Origin: Nakamurella sp. A5-74
Lineage (GTDB): Bacteria > Actinomycetota > Actinomycetes > Mycobacteriales > Nakamurellaceae
Assembly: GCF_040438885.1 (NCBI RefSeq)
Contig: NZ_CP159218.1
Location: 2,356,001-2,420,000 of the forward strand
Direction: 5' to 3'
Length of the DNA stretch: 64,000 nt
The translations under genes were made by a program, and so were the position numbers. The notes beneath the pieces are model-generated. The model was not told the origin of the DNA and searched no databases. It saw only the letters and a program-made list of their open reading frames with translations. Below, one piece after another: positions 60,210-64,000 of this stretch. The first letter of the stretch is position 1; each line of letters starts with the position of its first letter.

Positions 60210-61298
60210 CTAGTGTCCCGCGCCAGTAATGCGTTGCAATAGCCGTCCGAGGGAGTTGAGGATCTCGTCGGCGCTTTTGGTCCAGATGAACGGTCTGGGT
60301 TTGGTGTTCCAATCCTTGATCCAGGTGCGGATGTCGGCTTCCAGTTGCGCAACGGTGTCGTGGTGGCTGCGTTGCAGCAGGTCCCCGGTGACGTAGGCGA
60401 AGAAGCGTTCGACCTGATTGATCCAGCTGGAATAGGTTGGGGTGTAGTGCATGTGGAACCTTGGATGCTCGGTGAGCCAAGTTTTGATCGCCGGCGACTT
60501 GTGCGTGCCGTAGTTGTCGCAGACCAGGTGCACGGCCAGATCTGCCGGCACTTCGGCGTCGATCTTGGTGAGGAACTTCTTGAACTCGATGGTTCGGTGC
60601 CGACGGTGCAGGCTGGAGATGACGGTGCCGTCTGCGGTGTTGAACGCCGCGAACAGGCTCGTAGTGCCGTTGCGAACGTAGTCATGGGTGCGTTTCTCGG
60701 GCATGTCGGGCATCATCGGGAACGCCGGTTGCGACCTGCCCAGGGCCTGGACCTGCGATTTCTCGTCCACGCACAGCACCACCGCAGCCTCCGGCGGGTT
60801 CAGATACAGACCGATGACGTCGTAGACCTTGGCGACGAATTGCGGGTCGTTGGACAGTTTGAACCCGTCGGCGCGGTGTGGTTTGAGCTCGAACGCCTTC
60901 CAGATCCGCCCGATCGTCGACTTCGACAGACCCGAACGTTCGGCCATCTTCGACCTCGACCAGTGGGTGGCATGCTTGGGGGTGGACTCCAAGGTGGCGA
61001 CCACGACGTCCTCGATCTGCTCGGCGGTGATCGTGGGCGGCTTGCCGGGCCTGGGGTCGTCCACCAAACCGTCCAGCCGGGACTCGACGAACCGAGCCCG
61101 CCACTTGCCCACCGTGGGCTTGGCAACCCGCTCCTGCGCAGCCACTTCAGTGTTGTTCAGCCCAGATGCGCAGGCCAACACGATCCGCGAGCGCAACGCC
61201 AGAGCCTGCGAAGACTTCGCCCGCCGAGCCCACCGCCGCAACTGCTCAGACTCTTCCCCGGTCAACTCCAGCAGCGCCATCGGGCGACCCCTCGTCAT
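60210..61298 (-). CDS. IS630 transposase (DDE)
   Basis: A 362-residue transposase. N-terminal HTH: ALRSRIVLACASGLNNTEVAAQERVAKPTVGKWR; catalytic Asp in VLCVDEKSQVQAL, Asp in HLVCDNYGTHKSP and Glu in SSWINQVERFFAYV (DDE), with the typical YTPTYSSWINQ. Start taken at ATG 61298 (MTRGRPMALL); TTG further upstream is possible. Its stop codon TAG is completed by the TA target duplication plus one flanking base. The gene is intact. Confidence 0.93.
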   Translation of the reverse strand: MTRGRPMALLELTGEESEQLRRWARRAKSSQALALRSRIVLACASGLNNTEVAAQERVAKPTVGKWRARFVESRLDGLVDDPRPGKPPTITAEQIEDVVVATLESTPKHATHWSRSKMAERSGLSKSTIGRIWKAFELKPHRADGFKLSNDPQFVAKVYDVIGLYLNPPEAAVVLCVDEKSQVQALGRSQPAFPMMPDMPEKRTHDYVRNGTTSLFAAFNTADGTVISSLHRRHRTIEFKKFLTKIDAEVPADLAVHLVCDNYGTHKSPAIKTWLTEHPRFHMHYTPTYSSWINQVERFFAYVTGDLLQRSHHDTVAQLEADIRTWIKDWNTKPRPFIWTKSADEILNSLGRLLQRITGAGH

Positions 61299-61342
61299 AC
61301 CCAAATTCTACCCGCTGACAACGGATTACTGGCGCAGGACAC
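60213..61342 (-). mobile_element. Intact IS630-family element
   Basis: The 1130-bp element is bounded by 18-bp inverted repeats, GTGTCCCGCGCCAGTAAT at 60213-60230 and its complement at 61325-61342 with a single mismatch, and flanked by TA at 60211-60212 and 61343-61344, the TA duplication typical of IS630. It carries a complete transposase gene on the reverse strand. Confidence 0.92.
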
Positions 61343-61373
61343 TAGTACCGCGCGCACCTTCACGATGATGTCG

Positions 61374-61853
61374 TCAGCGGACAGCGGACTCGTCGTCCGC
61401 TGACGCAGTCTCCAGGTAGTACTGGGCGCTGTCCTTCATCAACTCGTCGAGGGCCTCAGCTGTCTGCTGCCTGCTGCGCTGCTGGTAGGCGACGAGGTCG
61501 GCAAGCTGGATGCGACGGTGCCGTCCAGGCGTCACGAACGGGATCTCCCCCGCCTCGAGGATCTTGACGATCGTCGGCCTGGAAACACCCAAGATGTCTG
61601 CAGCCTGCTGAGTGGTCAGCAGCGTTGCAGTCGGCAGGATCGTCACCGCCTGATCCCTGGCCAGTGCCGCCAGCGCCTGACTGAGCACGTCGACCACCTC
61701 GCTCGGCAGCGGCGCGTGGTCGTCACCGCTCGTCAGGGTCAGATGCGTCGGGTTACTCAACACCAAGGCTTGGAGGTGAGTGATCTCCGCACGCGAGCCG
61801 CCAACGGTCGGCGGCAAGACCGGCTGCTCAGTCGAAGTAGTGGGCGAAGCCAT
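61374..61853 (-). CDS. HTH antitoxin (excisionase-type) of a PIN toxin pair
   Basis: A 159-residue protein. The N-terminal 80 residues contain LQALVLSNPTHLTLTSGDD and PLPSEVVDVLSQALAALARD; the C-terminal half is an excisionase/MerR-like HTH: LLTTQQAADILGVSRPTIVKILEAGEIPFVTPGRHRRIQLADLVAYQQ. Such proteins are antitoxins of PIN nucleases; the adjacent gene 10 bp downstream is the IS630-split PIN toxin. The two repeats at 62019 and 62038 upstream are probably its own operator. A truncated copy is at 49476. The antitoxin is now an orphan. Confidence 0.87.
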   Translation of the reverse strand: MASPTTSTEQPVLPPTVGGSRAEITHLQALVLSNPTHLTLTSGDDHAPLPSEVVDVLSQALAALARDQAVTILPTATLLTTQQAADILGVSRPTIVKILEAGEIPFVTPGRHRRIQLADLVAYQQRSRQQTAEALDELMKDSAQYYLETASADDESAVR

Positions 61854-62018
61854 GACACCACGCTAAGCGAAAGAATCGAAACCTGCTAGATCGACGACCA
61901 CAGCACCTTGGCGCGAGCCGATTGGCGTTCATCGAACCCGTCTCGCGCCCACAGCTTGTCTCTCAACCGTCAAGCTTATTCGGAGCTTGAGGCCGAAACT
62001 GCAAGAGAGCTGCGATCT

Positions 62019-62047
62019 CATGGGCCAAATCCCCGATCCCATGGGCC
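62019..62047. promoter_or_regulatory. Repeated CATGGGCC elements, antitoxin operator candidate
   Basis: CATGGGCC (62019-62026) and CCCATGGGCC (62038-62047), 21 bp apart (two helix turns), lie about 170 bp upstream of the antitoxin start. The same pair occurs before the broken copy at 49691-49722. CCCATGGG is itself palindromic. Confidence 0.55.
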
Positions 62048-62077
62048 ACAATAGCCTATAACCGCAGGTCGAAGTAG

Positions 62078-62160
62078 TGTCCGGAGGGGGACTTGAACCC
62101 CCACGCCCTTGCGGGCACTAGCACCTCAAGCTAGCGCGTCTGCCATTCCGCCACCCGGAC
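62078..62160 (-). tRNA. trnL: tRNA-Leu(GAG)
   Basis: The reverse strand folds as a class II tRNA. GTCCGGG pairs with TCCGGAC (one G-T), the anticodon stem CTAGC/GCTAG encloses loop TTGAGGT with anticodon GAG, there is a variable arm of about 15 nt (GCCCGCAAGGGC hairpin), and GGGGG-TTCAAGT-CCCCC forms the T-arm. The discriminator base is A; CCA is not encoded. A 25-bp copy of the 3' end lies at 49753. This gene is the attachment site hypothesised for the island. Confidence 0.95.
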
Positions 62161-62266
62161 TCAGGTGTCGCACCCGTTGCCGAGCGACCTGTCGATGCTA
62201 CTCGATCGGTGAGGATGGTCAGAACACGGCGAGCGCCCTCGCTGCCCATGCGCCGGCGTTCGCCGG

Positions 62267-62857
62267 TCAACCTTCGACGTCCGCCAGGTGGTGCTGGATG
62301 TCGTGCCAGAAGTACTGCGCGAACGTCCGTACGGTGAACTCCGATCCGTTGCTGCGGACGCCGCGGTGGTTCCACAGCTCACCCTGCACGGAGTCGAAGC
62401 GGTCCGCCAGGGTGCCGGCCGCGTCCGCGAACCGGGCAGCCGTCGCGGACGGGTCCTGCTCGCCGTACCTGGCCGCCAGCGCTGTCTCGTCCTGGTCCCA
62501 GTTCGAGAACTCGGCGCCGTCCTGCGCGAGCATGGCCCGCAGGCGTTCGTCGAACAGCACGCACACGTCGACCACGTGGCAGCCGTACTCGAGCGGTGAC
62601 CACACCTCAGGACGCGGACGTCGACGTGCCTCCTCGCGCTGCAGCACGGCCGCCCATCGCGGGACCGCGCTCCGCAGCAACTCGCCCACCTGCGCGGGGG
62701 ATTGCGCAGCCGGATCGAATCCGCACGCCGGGCACGGCTGTGTCAGGACCCAGGTCCAGTCCTTGTCGTCGGGTTCGATGTCGGCGCGTTCGGTCTCGTC
62801 GGGTTCGGTGTCGGCGGGTTCGGTGTCGGCGGGTTCGGTGTCGGCGGACCGCGTCAC
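62267..62857 (-). CDS. DinB/maleylpyruvate isomerase-like protein
   Basis: A 196-residue protein. The start GTG 62857 has GAGGAG 5 bases upstream. A repeated ADTEP segment covers residues 5-30, then comes a DinB-like helical bundle: VPRWAAVLQREEARRRP, WSPLEYGCHVVDVCVLFDERL with a metal-type His, DQDETALAARYGEQ, and VRTFAQYFWHDIQHHLADVEG with paired His, the position of metal ligands in DinB enzymes. Function: metal-dependent thiol transfer or unknown. The repeat length is likely to vary between strains. Confidence 0.82.
   Translation of the reverse strand: MTRSADTEPADTEPADTEPDETERADIEPDDKDWTWVLTQPCPACGFDPAAQSPAQVGELLRSAVPRWAAVLQREEARRRPRPEVWSPLEYGCHVVDVCVLFDERLRAMLAQDGAEFSNWDQDETALAARYGEQDPSATAARFADAAGTLADRFDSVQGELWNHRGVRSNGSEFTVRTFAQYFWHDIQHHLADVEG
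62771..62845. repeat. 15-bp tandem repeat in the DinB-like gene
   Basis: Three perfect copies of GGGTTCGGTGTCGGC at 62801-62845 are preceded by two diverged copies at 62771-62800. On the reverse strand each encodes a pentapeptide of ADTEP type, giving an acidic N-terminal tail. Confidence 0.9.
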
Positions 62858-62923
62858 GGGACTCCTCGGGAGTGTGGGCCGGCACAGTGGACACTGCCCG
62901 CGAACAGGCACAGGATCTGCATC

Positions 62924-63304
62924 ATGCCCGACATCATCATCACCGGCGACAGCCCCGCTTCCCCGCTGTACAACCAAGGCACGCGGGCAGGTGGGTTCAT
63001 CTGGACGTCGGGGATGGCCGGAATCGACGCCGCGACCGGGGCGATCGCGGGACCGACCATCCGGGAACAGACCCGGCAGTCGATCATCAACTGCGCTGCG
63101 ATCCTGGCCGCGGCGGGAGCATCGCTCGCCGACGTCGTCGAGGTCGGGGTACTGCTCGCAGATCCGAACGACTTCGCCGGCCTCAACGAGGAGTGGACGG
63201 CGGCGTTCCCCGAGAACCCGCCCACCCGCTCCGTGGCCAAGCTGGGGGCCGTCATCCCCGGCGTGCTCGTCTCGATCCGGATGACTGCGTACCACCCGGC
63301 CTGA
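62924..63304 (+). CDS. RidA-family protein (enamine/imine deaminase)
   Basis: A 126-residue YjgF/YER057c/UK114 family protein. FIWTSGMAGIDAATG near residue 25, IREQTRQSIINCAAILAAAGASLADVVEVGVLLADPNDF and PTRSVAKLGAVIPGVLVSIRMTAY with the Arg near residue 107 that binds the substrate carboxylate. The Arg in PTRS also matches the family. Members hydrolyse reactive enamines/imines formed by PLP enzymes. ATG 62924 lacks a strong ribosome site. Divergent from the DinB-like gene. Confidence 0.9.
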   Translation: MPDIIITGDSPASPLYNQGTRAGGFIWTSGMAGIDAATGAIAGPTIREQTRQSIINCAAILAAAGASLADVVEVGVLLADPNDFAGLNEEWTAAFPENPPTRSVAKLGAVIPGVLVSIRMTAYHPA

Positions 63305-63322
63305 GCAGCGATCAGATCGACA

Positions 63323-64000
63323 TCACCTGCTCCCGCGCACTGCACCCGCCGGCAGCAGGGCGTGCACTCCCCAGACCTGGTTCGCCACCTGCGTGACCCG
63401 CAGATCGACGACGGCACTCGCGAGTGCCAGCGCGGCGGGAGTATCAAGGCAATGGAGCACGCCGATCCACCCGAGCATTGCCTCCAGGGCCTGCGCCGTC
63501 GCCTCGTTCAGATCTGCATCGAATCCGAAGGTGATCCGCCCGGCCGGTGTCTCGGCATGGATCTCGGGGATCACCGGGTCACTCACCACGTCGACGATGA
63601 CGGTGGTGGTCATGGGGCACTCGATGGCCGTCCCACCCACCTCGCCGTCGCCCTGCCGGGCGTGACCGTCGCCGAGGGTCAGCAGCGCACCGGGGACGTT
63701 GATCGGCAGGTACAGCACCGAACCCGCACCCAGACTGCGGCAGTCGATGTTGCCGCCGCTGGCGGCCCGGGGCGGCACGGTCAAGTGTTCGCCCGGTTCC
63801 GCCGGCGCCGTACCCATCACGCCCAGGAACGGATCGAGCGCCACCCGGTGGCCGTACTGATCGGTGGCCGTGTCAGCTCCGATGTCGAGGTCCCACAACA
63901 ACCAGCTCGGCGCGGCATCCGCCAGACCCAGCCGACGGTTGAGCCAGTTGTCGCGGGCAGCAGCGAGGGTCCAGCCCCAGGGGCCCGGGTGCACCGACTG
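63323..64000 (-). CDS. Acetamidase/formamidase family, 5' part cut by window edge
   Basis: The visible 225 residues match acetamidase/formamidase: LDIGADTATDQYGHRVALDPFLGVMG, PPRAASGGNIDCRSLGAGSVLYLPINVPGALLTLGDGHARQGDGEVGGTAIE and a closing NQVWGVHALLP. GDGHARQGDGEV is the metal-binding and catalytic centre of the family. It hydrolyses formamide or acetamide to acid and ammonia. The N-terminal part lies off the right edge. It is convergent with the RidA gene; both ends are 18 bp apart. Confidence 0.92.
   Translation of the reverse strand, partial: QSVHPGPWGWTLAAARDNWLNRRLGLADAAPSWLLWDLDIGADTATDQYGHRVALDPFLGVMGTAPAEPGEHLTVPPRAASGGNIDCRSLGAGSVLYLPINVPGALLTLGDGHARQGDGEVGGTAIECPMTTTVIVDVVSDPVIPEIHAETPAGRITFGFDADLNEATAQALEAMLGWIGVLHCLDTPAALALASAVVDLRVTQVANQVWGVHALLPAGAVRGSR

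Larger units (their letters stand above)
59170..61363 (-). pseudogene. PIN-domain toxin gene split by IS630
   Basis: Seven codons (GTG 61363 to 61343) encode MKVRAVL; after the IS630 element the frame resumes at 60210 with DACVLIPMPLADTLL and continues to 59170. Joined without the IS it gives an uninterrupted 353-residue protein. Residues 1-150 form a PIN nuclease: Asp in AVLDACVLIP, DETRRNLGKLG, and Asp/Glu in HEKDKHVAAAAAV and THIVTENLKDFP. The next 200 residues are unusual for a PIN toxin. Ten base pairs separate GTG from the antitoxin stop, so the pair was one operon. Without restoration no full toxin can be made. Confidence 0.88.

Noticed and set aside
1-64000. Integrase, phage structural genes, conjugation genes or CRISPR-Cas expected of a mobile island
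   Set aside because: None was recognised on either strand; the island claim rests on the tRNA-end copies and duplicated antitoxin only.

Overview
The window is high-GC DNA from an actinomycete. GTG starts, ATGA/GTGA stop-start overlaps, a DevR/DevS-type oxygen or redox sensing pair and several Acg-type nitroreductases all point to Actinomycetota, possibly a Nakamurella- or Geodermatophilus-like lineage, but the genus cannot be fixed from sequence alone.

Region 1 (1-17.4 kb) looks like a hypoxia/dormancy stress locus. It holds a phosphoketolase, a P-type cation ATPase, three universal stress proteins, a BON-domain protein, a NarL/DevR-type response regulator with a GAF-domain histidine kinase, three Acg-family nitroreductases (one with a twin-arginine-like leader), a CBS-domain protein and a DoxX-type membrane protein. 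In its middle (13.2-14.6 kb) lie wrecks of cydD, cydC and a heavy-metal P-type ATPase. Three promoter regions carry a GGGNC-N4-GNCCC core resembling the DosR/DevR box.

Region 2 (17.5-46.6 kb) is a catabolic cluster, probably for an aromatic or polyphenolic compound. It contains two FAD hydroxylases, a two-component flavin monooxygenase (oxygenase plus flavin reductase), a single-domain extradiol-type dioxygenase, two fumarylacetoacetate-hydrolase-family enzymes, an AceE-like thiamine-diphosphate enzyme, an amidohydrolase, two CocE/NonD hydrolases, an alpha/beta hydrolase, several SDR/MDR dehydrogenases, an MHS-type MFS transporter and five local regulators (two TetR, two GntR/FCD, one MarR just beyond). 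Palindromes next to the regulators suggest at least three local regulons. One of them, with a near-identical 22-bp site at 33.17 and 43.71 kb, joins genes 10 kb apart.

Region 3 (46.7-62.1 kb) starts with a MarR regulator and two membrane proteins. It continues as a second accessory segment: an OmpR-type response regulator and kinase, a ferric-reductase-like flavocytochrome, an FMN-binding lipoprotein-like protein and ApbE, which together form a flavinylated trans-membrane electron-transfer module. After that come IS3, ISL3 and IS630 sequences, truncated P-type ATPases, and an HTH-antitoxin/PIN-toxin pair in which IS630 has split the toxin gene.

An intact tRNA-Leu(GAG) gene sits at 62.08-62.16 kb. 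A 25-bp copy of its 3' end occurs at 49.75 kb, next to a second, broken copy of the HTH antitoxin and its putative operator. A weaker T-arm-like piece lies at 17.45 kb, exactly where the catabolic cluster begins. The simplest reading is that elements accumulated one after another at this tRNA gene, giving a 12-kb and perhaps a 32-kb island in tandem. No integrase is present in the window. To the right of the tRNA are ordinary-looking genes: a DinB-like protein, a RidA-family protein and an acetamidase/formamidase that runs off the edge.
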